From assembly GCA_016186715.1 (NCBI GenBank), contig JACPLA010000074.1, positions 70,452-108,030 on the forward strand: DNA of 37,579 bases, given 5' to 3'. Below the pieces are notes generated by a model, which saw nothing but the letters and a program-made list of their open reading frames with translations, made no database searches and was not told where the DNA came from. This document shows, one piece after another, positions 1-8,513 of the stretch. Both the position numbers and the translations under genes were made by a program. The stretch's first letter is position 1. Each line of letters starts with the position of its first letter. This DNA comes from Ignavibacteriales bacterium (GTDB lineage: Bacteria; Bacteroidota; Ignavibacteria; UBA10030).

Positions 1-462
1 CCGGCGGGTCTCAATTCTCCCGACCTGAAACGAATCCTCGATCTGATCGAATGGGCAATCCCCCACCTCAAAACAACGATCGAAGAAGGAATCCGAATCT
101 ACGATTTTGTCGACGAGAACATCGCTGTCGAAGAGGTGGGTATTCTGCCGATGTACCGGGAGGAAGGATACTATTTCGTGCCCGAGCACCAGGCTTCGTT
201 GCTTCATCTTCTGAAGTACGAAACATCACTCTATTCTGCCGGGAACGAACGCTTTCGGGCCTTGAAAACCAATATCCTCCGCTCTATCCCTCAATCAGCC
301 ATTCAGGAATCACCCGAATCCATCAAGTTGAGGCTCATTGAGGAACACCACGATCTCCCCAACCCTGCAACCTTCCTGTGCGAAACGGAACTTGATTTCC
401 CGTTTTCCGAAACGATCCTCCCTGTTGCCAAACGGAAACTGATGGTCCGCGTTTTTTCCTGA
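1..462 (+). CDS. Unrecognised protein, C-terminal part (5' end outside window)
   Basis: The reading frame is open from the first base and ends at TGA 460-462, giving about 153 residues of the C-terminus. The ORF track lists only the piece after an internal ATG at 136, but the residues before it (a helical stretch around 'ILDLIEWAIPHLKTTIEEGIRIYDFV') continue in the same frame and look like normal protein, so this is a truncated gene and not a gene starting at 136. The sequence is mixed alpha/beta and soluble, with no signal peptide, membrane segment or motif I can name. It is convergent with the adenosyltransferase gene, only 5 bases away, and no terminator is visible between them. No function can be assigned. 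Confidence 0.7.
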   Translation, partial: PAGLNSPDLKRILDLIEWAIPHLKTTIEEGIRIYDFVDENIAVEEVGILPMYREEGYYFVPEHQASLLHLLKYETSLYSAGNERFRALKTNILRSIPQSAIQESPESIKLRLIEEHHDLPNPATFLCETELDFPFSETILPVAKRKLMVRVFS

Positions 463-467
463 TCCAT

Positions 468-1034
468 CTATTCGCGGGATTTCCAGGCGGTCTCCGCTCT
501 CCCTGCAACGTGGTTCGCGTAGCGAGCCATGACAAACAGAAGATCCGAAAGACGATTCACAAAAACCAGCGGATGATTCCCGATCGTCTCGACTTTTCCC
601 AGGGCTGCGACGACTCTCTCGGCTCTCCGGCACACCGTCCGCGCCACATGAAGTTGAGCGGCGACCGGCACCCCGGTTGGAAGAATAAATGTTTTGAGGG
701 GTGAGAGAGACTGTTCGAGGTCGTCGATGAACTTCTCCAGTTCCTCCGCATCGCGGGCACCGATTCGCTCAATCCTGATCGAATCCTCTTCCGTCGGGGT
801 CGCAAGATCAGCCCCAAGCACAAACAAGCGCGCCTGGAGTAACGTGAGAAGCCGGTTGAGCGTCCGATCCGGATCGAGCGTTCGAACCACCCCAAGGTGT
901 GCGTTGAGCTCGTCAATCGTTCCATATGCCTCGATCCTTAAGGCGTCCTTCGGAACCCTCTTGCCTCCAAGGAGCGAAGTCTCTCCCCCATCACCCGTTC
1001 TCGTATAGATCTTCATGGAAGAGATAACGGTCAC
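468..1034 (-). CDS. ATP:cob(I)alamin adenosyltransferase, PduO type
   Basis: Transfers the adenosyl group of ATP to cob(I)alamin to make coenzyme B12 in the cytoplasm. Visible family marks are the N-terminal ATP-binding motif 'KIYTRTGDGGETSLLGG', 'EAYGTIDELNAHLG', and the C-terminal 'ARTVCRRAERVV' and 'FVNRLSDLLFVMARYAN' helices of the trimeric PduO/MMAB fold. The length of about 185 residues is normal. The GTG start at 1034 overlaps the TGA of the upstream gene (GTGA), which suggests translational coupling. An ATG at 1016, directly before KIYTRTGDGG, is an equally good start, and neither has a clear Shine-Dalgarno. The gene lies alone with a cyclic-nucleotide/DUF1003 gene and no cobalamin biosynthesis genes, so it probably serves salvage or a B12 enzyme elsewhere. 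Identification is confident; only the start is uncertain. Confidence 0.93.
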   Translation of the reverse strand: MTVISSMKIYTRTGDGGETSLLGGKRVPKDALRIEAYGTIDELNAHLGVVRTLDPDRTLNRLLTLLQARLFVLGADLATPTEEDSIRIERIGARDAEELEKFIDDLEQSLSPLKTFILPTGVPVAAQLHVARTVCRRAERVVAALGKVETIGNHPLVFVNRLSDLLFVMARYANHVAGRAETAWKSRE

Positions 1035-1921
1035 GCTTTCGATGAATTCTGCTGCTCAAGTTCCTCAAGACGTTTCCGGAGGAACGTGATCTTGTCTTCA
1101 ACAGAGGAATGGATATCGTGAATTTCATTCGCGCGTAGCTCATCGAACTTGACATGGAGTTGTTGGATCATGAGCTCGGATTTCAGATTGACCTGATAGT
1201 CCAATTCAGCCTTCAGGCGGTCCTTCTTCTGAGCGCGATTTTGACTCATCATGATAATGGGCGCTTGAAGCGCGGCAAGGCAGGAAAGCATAAGATTGAG
1301 AAAGATGAAGGGGAACTCGTCGAAAGGTGAAAACCAGAGTTGTACGACGTTCATCGCCATCCACCCAAAAAGAAACACGCCGAAGGCAATAATAAAACTC
1401 CAGCTTCCACCGAACTCCGCAATCTTGTCAGACAACCGCTCCCCAAAGGTCAAACGCTCCTCGATCTCCTCATTCACATTTTTTGAAGCAAGGGATTGCA
1501 CAAGCTCGTTGGTGGCACGAAGCCTCTTTCCCATTTCACTCATCATCGAAATAGCAACGGTGGGGCGATCAAGAAGGAACTGAACAAAATCATCCCTCTT
1601 CATCTCTTGAACACGACACGTTTCCATGGCTCTCGCCGTTGCTGTCCTCGGCAAGCCGTCAATCAAAGCGAGCTCCCCGACAAATTCTCCTTCGTGGAGA
1701 ATGGAAATCTGCATTTCCTTCCGTTCATTCTGAACCGGTACACTGATTTCTATCTTCCCTTCTTCAATGACCACCATCGACGTTCCCACTTCGCCGAACC
1801 GGAACAGAGCCTCCCCCCTGCGAAGCTTCCGCGGCTTCCAGAGATTCGTCAGGACGTTAAAATCGGCTGCAGACAGCTTCTCAAAAATCGGAATCTGCTG
1901 CAGGAATTCCTTTGAGATCAT
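1031..1921 (-). CDS. Cyclic nucleotide-binding domain / DUF1003 membrane protein
   Basis: A protein of about 296 residues with two parts. Residues about 1-120 form a CRP-like cyclic-nucleotide-binding beta-roll, with 'FRFGEVGTSMVVIEEGKIEI' and the phosphate-cassette-like 'GEFVGELALIDGLPRTATARA'. Residues about 170-290 match DUF1003: 'TFGERLSDKIAEFGGSWSFII', two membrane segments, then 'FIFLNLMLSCLAALQAPIIMMSQNRAQKKDR', ending in a charged coiled coil. There is no helix-turn-helix, so it is not a transcription factor; a ligand-gated membrane protein is the likely role. I chose ATG 1921 because a GAGAGG-type ribosome site precedes it and the cNMP domain starts there. The longer ORF to 2026 would run through the terminator hairpin of the upstream peptidase gene. 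The stop overlaps the adenosyltransferase start. Confidence 0.88.
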   Translation of the reverse strand: MISKEFLQQIPIFEKLSAADFNVLTNLWKPRKLRRGEALFRFGEVGTSMVVIEEGKIEISVPVQNERKEMQISILHEGEFVGELALIDGLPRTATARAMETCRVQEMKRDDFVQFLLDRPTVAISMMSEMGKRLRATNELVQSLASKNVNEEIEERLTFGERLSDKIAEFGGSWSFIIAFGVFLFGWMAMNVVQLWFSPFDEFPFIFLNLMLSCLAALQAPIIMMSQNRAQKKDRLKAELDYQVNLKSELMIQQLHVKFDELRANEIHDIHSSVEDKITFLRKRLEELEQQNSSKA

Positions 1922-1986
1922 AGCCTCTCGCCTCGCTTGACTGAGAATGAATTCGTCAATGTACAAAACAGGGCAGTAATAAGAAA

Positions 1987-2013
1987 GCCCTGCCTCGGGG
2001 GAGGAGGCAGGGC
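1987..2013 (-). terminator. Rho-independent terminator of the M20 peptidase gene
   Basis: A perfect 10-bp GC-rich stem (GCCCTGCCTC / GAGGCAGGGC) with a 7-base loop. On the minus strand it is followed by TTTCTTATT. It lies about 30 bases after the stop of the M20 gene and before the start of the cNMP/DUF1003 gene. Confidence 0.85.
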
Positions 2014-2044
2014 GCCGAGACGACAAAAATCGGCTTCTGCGTGC

Positions 2045-3439
2045 CTATTTCCTCTTTCGTCCTCCGTTCTTCCAGTGATGAGGGAGTTCCTCGTAGAAGT
2101 GGACGGAGGTTCGAATTCCACCGAAAAAGTTGTCAAGGTTAATGTGTTCGTCGGGAGCGTGGGCGTTCTCGTCGGGAAGTCCGAATCCCAGCAATACAGT
2201 ATCAAGCCCGAGGATTTTTTTGAACTGAACCACAATCGGGATCGATCCACCCTCACGCTGATACAGAGGTTTCTTCCCGAATCCCTTTTCGAGCGCGGCA
2301 ACGGCGGCCTGAACACCCGGACTTTCGATGGGCGTGATTGCAGGTTCACCGCCGTGCAGTGCCCGCACCTTCACGTCAACAGTCTTCGGGGCAATCTTCT
2401 GAAGGTGCTTCTCAAACAACCGCGCAACTTTTTGTGAATCCTGGTCGGGAACAATTCTCATGGAAATCTTCGCGAAGCCTTTTGAAGGGAGCACTGTTTT
2501 CGCGCCTTCCTCAATGTACCCTCCCCAGATGCCGTTGCATTCAAGCGTGGGTCTGGCCCAGAGACGCTCCAACGTTGTAAACCCCTTTTCGCCGTACAAC
2601 TGCGCAACGCCAAGGTCCTTCGCATACTTCTTGTCGTTCCAGGGAAGTTTCTTATACGCCGCGCGCTCTGCTTTGGACAAAGGACGAACATCCCTGTAGA
2701 AGCCCTGGACTGTGACTTTTCCGTTCTTGTCGTGCAACGACGCGATGATTTCCGACAACGCCTGGATCGGATTGTGCACAGACCCGCCGAACGACCCGGA
2801 ATGAAGATCGCGGTTCGGGCCGCTCACCTCAACTTCCATATACGCGATTCCGCGCAGGCCGTAGCAAACGGACGGCACTCCCTTGGCAAACATGGACGAA
2901 TCAGAAATGAGGACAAGATCGGCCTTTAAGAGATCCTTGTGCTGCTTGACAAAATCTTCGAGATTCTCGCTGCCGACCTCCTCTTCCCCTTCAATAATCA
3001 TCTTCAAATTAATGGGGAGAGACCCGTGATTCTTCATGTAGGCCTCAATCGCCTTGAGGTGAATGAAAACCTGCCCCTTGTCGTCTGCCGATCCGCGGGC
3101 ATACAGATTTTCACCCCTGATCGTCGCCTCGAAAGGAGGCGAAGTCCAAAGGTTCACGGGGTCGACGGGCTGGACATCATAATGTCCGTAAAACAAAATA
3201 GTCGGCTTCCCCGGTGCTCCTCGCCAGTCACTATACACAATGGGGTGCCCGGGCGTCTCGAAGACCTGGGTATTTTGCATCCCGACCGTCTTCATCTGAT
3301 CTGCCACCCATTGGGCACACCGGCGAACATCGGCATCGTGATTTTTTTGCGAACTCACACTGGGAATCGCCAGGAACTCTTTCAACTCCGAGAGATAGCG
3401 ATCCTTATTCGAATCAACATAGGAAATGACTTGCTGCAT
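2045..3439 (-). CDS. M20-family metallo-dipeptidase
   Basis: A cytoplasmic zinc dipeptidase of the M20 (CNDP/DapE-like) family, 464 residues from the chosen start. Metal and catalytic signatures occur in family order: 'GHYDVQP' (His86, Asp88), the bridging Asp in 'RGSADDKGQ' (about 119), the glutamates of 'EGEEEVGS' (about 152-154), an Asp in 'LVLISDSS' (about 180), and the C-terminal His in 'ENAHAPDEH'. The middle third is the usual lid/dimerisation domain, beginning near 'DLHSGSFGG'. ATG 3439 is preferred over the GTG at 3457 because AAAGGG sits 9 bases upstream of it. The gene is single, divergent from the haem operon across a 190-base promoter region, and ends in a strong terminator. Likely role is breakdown of di- or tripeptides; the exact substrate cannot be read from the sequence. 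Confidence 0.93.
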   Translation of the reverse strand: MQQVISYVDSNKDRYLSELKEFLAIPSVSSQKNHDADVRRCAQWVADQMKTVGMQNTQVFETPGHPIVYSDWRGAPGKPTILFYGHYDVQPVDPVNLWTSPPFEATIRGENLYARGSADDKGQVFIHLKAIEAYMKNHGSLPINLKMIIEGEEEVGSENLEDFVKQHKDLLKADLVLISDSSMFAKGVPSVCYGLRGIAYMEVEVSGPNRDLHSGSFGGSVHNPIQALSEIIASLHDKNGKVTVQGFYRDVRPLSKAERAAYKKLPWNDKKYAKDLGVAQLYGEKGFTTLERLWARPTLECNGIWGGYIEEGAKTVLPSKGFAKISMRIVPDQDSQKVARLFEKHLQKIAPKTVDVKVRALHGGEPAITPIESPGVQAAVAALEKGFGKKPLYQREGGSIPIVVQFKKILGLDTVLLGFGLPDENAHAPDEHINLDNFFGGIRTSVHFYEELPHHWKNGGRKRK

Positions 3440-3576
3440 GATGGATGACCCTTTCACATTGGAGATGAAACGCAGGAAAAAATATACCCAGCGATATTCC
3501 CAAAGGCAAGAAATCCCTGCCCAGTTGATTCTGATTTTCGCAGAAATGAGAGCAATCTGTCCTATTATGGCTTACC

Positions 3577-3605
3577 TTGCTTATGGCACAACATTTGTCT
3601 AAATT
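3577..3605 (+). promoter_or_regulatory. Candidate promoter of the haem operon
   Basis: TTGCTT (3577-3582), a 17-base spacer and TAAATT (3600-3605) fit a sigma-70-type promoter. Transcription would begin about 18 bases before ATG 3630. A direct repeat, TTATGGC, at 3565-3571 and 3581-3587 (period 16) overlaps the upstream half and could be an operator. Judged by eye only. Confidence 0.4.
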
Positions 3606-3629
3606 TTCCACAAATTGTTTGGTTTTTTG

Positions 3630-4454
3630 ATGGGTTGGATTCTTGACGGACTAAACATACTCTTACCGGCGTTCTATTTCCTTGTTGTTTGGACGTACGG
3701 CAAGGCTTTCTTTGCCGATCTCGCCTGGGCCAAGGCCGTCAAAACGATTCTCCTGGCCTCAACGCTTGCCCTGCATTCCTTGTACCTCATTGTCCGCACT
3801 ATCGAATTTGATCACCCGCCTGTCACAACGGTCTTTGAGATTCTGACCGTCCGGGCGTTCTCGGTCGCCCTTGCTTACCTGCTCATCGAGCTCAGGTCAA
3901 AGGCAAAAGAGACCGGGTATTTCATCATCAATATCGCTTTCTTCTTTCAGTTCATCTCATCGGTTTTCATTCGCGATCTGGTGGAGGTCCCCGAAATCCT
4001 GAAGAGCACCTTCTTCGGACTGCATGTCGGAGCTGCACTACTGGGTTATGCTGCAATTACGCTTTCAGCTGTGTACGGGTTTCTCTACTTGATGTTGTAC
4101 CACGAAATCAAAGCGAGCAAATTTGGGATGATCTACAAGAAACTGCCGACCCTGGAAACGCTTGAGCGAATGAGTTTCACCGCGTTCTCTATGGCATTTG
4201 CCTTCCTGGGGATCGCCATCGTGGTTGGATTCCTCTGGCTTCCCCGGACCTTCCTCGAGGTTTCCTATACGGATCCCAAGCTGGTGGGGACGATCCTTCT
4301 CTGGCTTCTTTATGGGACGGGCATACTGGCAAAACGATTGGGTGAATGGAAGGGACGGAAGGTAATGATCCTTTCCGTCGTCGGGTTCGGAGTGACCATC
4401 TTTTCCATGACTGCCATCAACATCTTCTTCACGGGGTTTCACAAGTTCTACTGA
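3630..4454 (+). CDS. CcsA/HemX-like integral membrane protein
   Basis: A membrane protein of about 274 residues with roughly eight hydrophobic segments, of the cytochrome-c-assembly CcsA/HemX type. Conserved histidine sites of the family are recognisable: 'FFGLHVGAALLGYAAITLSAVYGFLYLMLY' in the middle and 'NIFFTGFHKFY' at the very C-terminus, equivalent to the GLHSY end of CcsA. Where CcsA has the tryptophan-rich WWD haem motif this protein has 'SYTDPKLVGTILLWLLYG': the DPK and WLLY pieces remain but the tryptophans are gone. That pattern fits HemX, which often precedes hemA and influences glutamyl-tRNA reductase level in Bacillus. It is the first gene of the haem operon, one base before hemA. 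I prefer ATG 3630 to the TTG at 3615 because of the promoter position. Confidence 0.85.
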   Translation: MGWILDGLNILLPAFYFLVVWTYGKAFFADLAWAKAVKTILLASTLALHSLYLIVRTIEFDHPPVTTVFEILTVRAFSVALAYLLIELRSKAKETGYFIINIAFFFQFISSVFIRDLVEVPEILKSTFFGLHVGAALLGYAAITLSAVYGFLYLMLYHEIKASKFGMIYKKLPTLETLERMSFTAFSMAFAFLGIAIVVGFLWLPRTFLEVSYTDPKLVGTILLWLLYGTGILAKRLGEWKGRKVMILSVVGFGVTIFSMTAINIFFTGFHKFY

Positions 4455-4455
4455 G

Positions 4456-5733
4456 ATGAACCTGTCCTGCATCGGCATATCGCATCACACGGCCCCTCTG
4501 GAATCAAGGGAGCGCGTGTGGTTTTCGCCCGAGGAAATTCGTTCGGCCCTTCCGCTGCTGCAGGAACAGGGAATCCAAGAAGCCGTGCTCTTCTCGACCT
4601 GTAATCGAACAGAACTGTACACCTTCTTCGACGGCAGCGTCGACCAGGCACCGCTGATCGATTTCATCCGGAACCAAAAATCCGCTCCGGACGTCCCGAT
4701 TTCGCAGTTTTTTACACTTCACGGCCGGGAAGCGGTCGACCATCTACTTCGCGTCGCAACAGGTATCGATTCCCTGGTCATCGGAGACGCACAGATTCTT
4801 TCCCAGGTGAAAGAGGGATTGAACCTTGCCCGGGATGCCGGCACCGCAGGGTTTCTCCTTACCAAGCTTTTTCAGGCGGCATTCCACACGGCGAAGCGGG
4901 CACGGGCCAAAACCCGGATCGGCGAAGGAGCGGTATCGGTTAGCTACGCTGCCGTTGAACTTGCTGAAAGGATTTTTGACGACTTCAGCCGGCGAAGTGC
5001 TCTTGTGATCGGCGCAGGTGAAATGGCGCAACTCACAGCCAAATACCTCAAAGGAAGAAATATCGGCAACTTGTTCATCACGAATCGGACCGAGCAACGG
5101 TCCGAACAACTTGCTGCCATGGTTGGCGGCACCGTGCTCCCGTTTAATGTTTTTTCCGATACGCTTGACTCCATGGACATCATCATATCGTCGGTCTCCG
5201 TCGACCAGTACATCTTAACGGCGGACGATATCAAGAAAATCAACAAGCAGAGACACGCAACGGCATTGTTTATTATCGACATCGGCGTTCCCCGAAGCAT
5301 CGACCCCTCCGTCAAAAAGCTTGAAAACGTTTTCTTGTACGATCTTGACAGCCTGAACGGACTTGTCAACGAGAACGAGCAAAAACGAAGGGACGAAGTT
5401 CCTAAGGTGGAGACCATCGTCAGTAAAGAACTGGTTGCCTTTGAGGAGTGGTTTTCGAGCCTGGAAGCAACTCCCACCATTGCTGCGCTCAAAGAGCTGG
5501 TCGAGGAGATTCGAAGGGAAGAAGTTGAAAAAAACATCAACCGGTTTGACCCGAAGGACCGTGAGCTCGTTGAGATTCTTACGAAACGGATTGCCAACAA
5601 GATTCTCCATACCCCCATCGTCAATTTGAAGAACGGTAAAGACGAATCTCACTCAGAACAACTTCGGAAAATCAGCTCGCTTCGCAGATTGTTCGGAATC
5701 GATGAGAAAAGGGATTCTGTGAATGGCCGATAA
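4456..5733 (+). CDS. hemA: Glutamyl-tRNA reductase
   Basis: Reduces glutamyl-tRNA with NADPH to glutamate-1-semialdehyde, the first committed step of C5-route tetrapyrrole synthesis. At 425 residues it has normal length. The N-terminus 'GISHHTAPLESRER' and the catalytic-cysteine motif 'STCNRTELY' (Cys49) are intact. They are followed by 'DSLVIGDAQILSQVK', the NADPH-binding segment 'ALVIGAGEMAQLTAKYL', 'DIGVPRSIDPSV', and a C-terminal helical dimerisation domain ending in 'LRRLFG'. ATG 4456 comes one base after the hemX-like stop, and the 3' end overlaps hemC by 11 bases, so translation of the operon is coupled. The use of hemA shows that the C5 pathway operates; the next enzyme, HemL, is not in the window. 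Confidence 0.97.
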   Translation: MNLSCIGISHHTAPLESRERVWFSPEEIRSALPLLQEQGIQEAVLFSTCNRTELYTFFDGSVDQAPLIDFIRNQKSAPDVPISQFFTLHGREAVDHLLRVATGIDSLVIGDAQILSQVKEGLNLARDAGTAGFLLTKLFQAAFHTAKRARAKTRIGEGAVSVSYAAVELAERIFDDFSRRSALVIGAGEMAQLTAKYLKGRNIGNLFITNRTEQRSEQLAAMVGGTVLPFNVFSDTLDSMDIIISSVSVDQYILTADDIKKINKQRHATALFIIDIGVPRSIDPSVKKLENVFLYDLDSLNGLVNENEQKRRDEVPKVETIVSKELVAFEEWFSSLEATPTIAALKELVEEIRREEVEKNINRFDPKDRELVEILTKRIANKILHTPIVNLKNGKDESHSEQLRKISSLRRLFGIDEKRDSVNGR

Positions 5734-6691
5734 ACATCTTGTGATCGGGACGCGCGGTAGCGACCTCGCCCTCTGGCAAAGCACCCATATAAAGACCCTC
5801 CTGGAAACACATCCCGCCGGCCTCACTGTTGAGCTGAAGACAATCAGAACGACCGGAGACAAAATCCTGGATTCTCCTCTTTCCAAGATCGGCGATAAAG
5901 GACTCTTCACCAAAGAACTGGAACATGCCCTTCTGGACCAAGCCATAGATCTCGCAGTCCACAGCCTCAAAGATATCCCGACTCAGATCCCAGAGGGACT
6001 GGCGATCGGTGCCGTAACTCAACGGGAGGATGTGCGAGACGTTTTTGTTTCACACCCGTCAAAGGGGCATAAGCATCTCAGCGATCTTCCCTCCGGGGCG
6101 GTACTTGCCACAGGAAGTCTTCGGAGGCGGTGTCAGCTTCTTCAAATCCGACCGGACTTCAAGATCGTGGATATTCGCGGGAATCTCGCGACGCGGATGA
6201 AAAAACTTGAGGAATCGGACTGGGATGGAATGTTACTTGCGCGCGCCGGGATGTTGAGGCTTGGATGGGAAAGCAGAATCACGGAAATCCTTCCGCCTGA
6301 AACCGTTCTTCCCGCCGTCGGTCAGGGAGCTCTTGGCATTGAGATTCGTGAAAACGATGAAGCCCTTCGTTCCCTCCTTTCGTTCGTCCACGACCAAGAC
6401 ACAGCCGCGGCCGTGAAGGGTGAACGTGCGCTCCTCAGATGGTTGGAGGGAGGTTGTCAGGTTCCGATCGGCACCTACGGACGAATGGAGGCAGGAGCGT
6501 TCTTCCTGGACGCCATGATTGGAAGCCTGGACGGCAAGCGAGTTGTCCGAGGAAACATCAGCGGCCCCCCCGATGAATCCGAAAAACTGGGTGTGCAACT
6601 CGCGCAACAGCTCTTCTCCAAAGGTGGGAAAACTATTCTCGACGAAATCCGATCGACATTGTCCGACGTTCCGGGGGTCAGTCCTCCATGA
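5723..6691 (+). CDS. hemC: Hydroxymethylbilane synthase (porphobilinogen deaminase)
   Basis: Polymerises four porphobilinogen units into hydroxymethylbilane in the cytoplasm. It has 322 residues and the expected motifs: 'IGTRGSDLALWQS' at the start, 'GDKGLFTKELEHALLDQAIDLAVHSLKDIPT', 'ATGSLRRRCQL', 'DIRGNLATRMKKL' and 'VGQGALGIE'. Cys245 in 'EGGCQVPIGTYG' carries the dipyrromethane cofactor. The ATG lies inside the end of hemA, with AAAGGG about 7 bases upstream as ribosome site. The stop overlaps hemD by 4 bases (ATGA). Substrate supply needs HemB, which is not encoded here. Confidence 0.97.
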   Translation: MADKHLVIGTRGSDLALWQSTHIKTLLETHPAGLTVELKTIRTTGDKILDSPLSKIGDKGLFTKELEHALLDQAIDLAVHSLKDIPTQIPEGLAIGAVTQREDVRDVFVSHPSKGHKHLSDLPSGAVLATGSLRRRCQLLQIRPDFKIVDIRGNLATRMKKLEESDWDGMLLARAGMLRLGWESRITEILPPETVLPAVGQGALGIEIRENDEALRSLLSFVHDQDTAAAVKGERALLRWLEGGCQVPIGTYGRMEAGAFFLDAMIGSLDGKRVVRGNISGPPDESEKLGVQLAQQLFSKGGKTILDEIRSTLSDVPGVSPP

Positions 6692-7464
6692 GCAGCCTTT
6701 CCGGTAAGACCATCCTTTTGACCCGGTCCGAGGAAGCAAATGTGGAACTTGCGCGGCTCTTTGAAAAACATGGCGCCCAAACACTTTCCTTGCCAACGGT
6801 TCATTTTGTTGAGCCTGATTCCTGGGAGCAATGCGACGCCGCCATCACCAACCTTCGCGAATATGACGGCATTCTCTTTACGAGCAAAAACGCCGTGACC
6901 TCATTTTTGACAAGACTCGAGTCGTTTGGCGGTCAGGCGCGATCGCTGCTTGCAAGCCGGGCACTCTACGCGATCGGTGAGAAAACACAAGAAGCTCTCG
7001 AATCGGCCGGTTTCGCGGTCGCAGCATCGCCGGAAATTGCCGCCGCAGACGACCTTACCGAACTGCTTGGCGAGGAGGCAATCAGAGGAAAGCGGTTTCT
7101 TTTTCCAAAAAGCAACATCGCCCGGGCCATTCTTCCAAACGCCTTGCGGGCGCTCAACGCGGTCGTTGATGAAGTAGTAGTCTACAAGAACGAACCGCCC
7201 ACAGGTCAGGATCTCGATCAAGTCCGGGAGGTGTTGCTTCAGCGTCGAGTGGACACCGTGACCTTCTTCAGTCCTTCGGCCGTCAGGAACTTTGTTCAGC
7301 TTCTTGGAACAAGACATTTGGAAAGCACGACGGTAGCCGTCATCGGTCCGACGACGGCACAGGCCGCCGGGGACGTCGGCGTGAGAGTTGATGTTGTCGC
7401 CCCCCGGGCAACGGCTGAAGCCCTCATCGAATCCCTCGAACGGTATTTTCTTTCGCCGACATGA
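6688..7464 (+). CDS. hemD: Uroporphyrinogen-III synthase
   Basis: Cyclises hydroxymethylbilane with inversion of ring D to uroporphyrinogen III. This family is poorly conserved, but the 258-residue length, the N-terminal 'KTILLTRSEEANVELARLFEKHGA' and 'YDGILFTSKNAVTSFL', the second-lobe 'VDTVTFFSPSAVRNFVQLL' and the near-terminal 'VAVIGPTTAQAAGDVGVRVDVVAPRATAEALIESL' match HemD. Its place between hemC and hemE, with 4-base ATGA overlaps on both sides, makes the call secure. No fused methyltransferase domain is present, so the gene serves haem rather than sirohaem or B12. Confidence 0.95.
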   Translation: MSSLSGKTILLTRSEEANVELARLFEKHGAQTLSLPTVHFVEPDSWEQCDAAITNLREYDGILFTSKNAVTSFLTRLESFGGQARSLLASRALYAIGEKTQEALESAGFAVAASPEIAAADDLTELLGEEAIRGKRFLFPKSNIARAILPNALRALNAVVDEVVVYKNEPPTGQDLDQVREVLLQRRVDTVTFFSPSAVRNFVQLLGTRHLESTTVAVIGPTTAQAAGDVGVRVDVVAPRATAEALIESLERYFLSPT

Positions 7465-8513
7465 CACAATCCGTAACGAACGATCTTTTTCTTCGAGCTT
7501 GCCGCCGTGAACCTGTAAAACGGACACCTGTCTGGATGATGCGGCAAGCAGGCCGTTATTTACCCGAGTATCGGGCCATCCGCGCCAAAACGGATTTTCT
7601 CACACTGTGCAGGACTCCCGAGCTTGTCTCTGAAGTTTCGATTCAACCCGTGGAATTGATCGGGGTCGATGCCTGCATCGTCTTCTCCGATATTCTCGTT
7701 GTTCCCGAGGCAATGGGGATGGAATTAATCGTTGACGAAGGAAAAGGCGGACCGCGCTTTCCACAGCCCGTTCGCTCGCGTGATGATATCGACCGGCTGG
7801 CGGTTCCGGATCCCCATGACAGGCTCAAATACGTGTTAGACGCAGTCGCTTTAACAAAGAAGAACCTGAACGGACGCGTTCCCTTGATTGGATTCGCGGG
7901 TTCGCCCTGGACGCTGGCAACCTACATGGTGGAGGGAAGAGGTTCAAAGAACTTCCGTTATGTCAAAGAACTGATTTACTCAAACCCGAAGGACGCCCAT
8001 CGACTTCTGGAAAAGCTTGCGCGATCGGTGGCGGAATACCTGAATGCGAAACTGGAAGCCGGCGCTCAAGCCGTCCAGATTTTTGACACCTGGGGCGGCA
8101 TCCTTCCTCCGGACGAGTTCAGAGAATTTTCGCTTCATTACATCGAGCACGTTCTCAGTCTCCTGAAAAAAAACGGCGCCCCGGTCATTGTGTTTTGTAA
8201 GGATTCCAATCACTCACTCGAAGCGATTGCCGACCTTGCCCCCGACGTCATCGGACTTGACTGGACCATCGACATCGGAAAGGCCAGGATGCTGGTGGGG
8301 TCGCAAGTTTCCTTACAGGGGAACCTGGACCCAACCATGTTGTACGCCCCGCCGGAGACAATCCGAAGCGGTGTCATTCGGATACTCGAGAAGTACGGCA
8401 AAGGGTCCGGACACATCTTTAATCTCGGACATGGGATTCTGCCCGATGTCCCCGTCGAGCACGCCAAAGAATTCGTGCGAGCGGTCCAAGAAGAGAGCAG
8501 ACGGTTTCATTAA
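7461..8513 (+). CDS. hemE: Uroporphyrinogen decarboxylase
   Basis: Removes the four acetate carboxyls of uroporphyrinogen III to give coproporphyrinogen III. It has 350 residues. The N-terminal signature 'TPVWMMRQAGRYLPEYR' holds the substrate-binding arginines, and the catalytic aspartate lies in 'DACIVFSDILVVPEAMG'. The second signature 'GFAGSPWTLATYMVEG', 'DTWGGILPPDEF', 'GLDWTIDIGKAR' and 'FNLGHGILPDVPVEH' follow in order. ATGA overlap with hemD couples translation. An 81-base gap separates it from hemF, the first gap longer than a few bases in the operon, where a secondary promoter could lie but none is clear. Confidence 0.97.
   Translation: MTQSVTNDLFLRACRREPVKRTPVWMMRQAGRYLPEYRAIRAKTDFLTLCRTPELVSEVSIQPVELIGVDACIVFSDILVVPEAMGMELIVDEGKGGPRFPQPVRSRDDIDRLAVPDPHDRLKYVLDAVALTKKNLNGRVPLIGFAGSPWTLATYMVEGRGSKNFRYVKELIYSNPKDAHRLLEKLARSVAEYLNAKLEAGAQAVQIFDTWGGILPPDEFREFSLHYIEHVLSLLKKNGAPVIVFCKDSNHSLEAIADLAPDVIGLDWTIDIGKARMLVGSQVSLQGNLDPTMLYAPPETIRSGVIRILEKYGKGSGHIFNLGHGILPDVPVEHAKEFVRAVQEESRRFH

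Noticed and set aside
1922-2026. N-terminal extension of the cNMP/DUF1003 ORF (35 residues)
   Set aside because: It overlaps the terminator hairpin of the M20 gene; ATG 1921 has its own ribosome site.
4944-5624. 226-residue minus-strand ORF inside hemA
   Set aside because: It has serine-rich shadow composition and is antisense to intact hemA.
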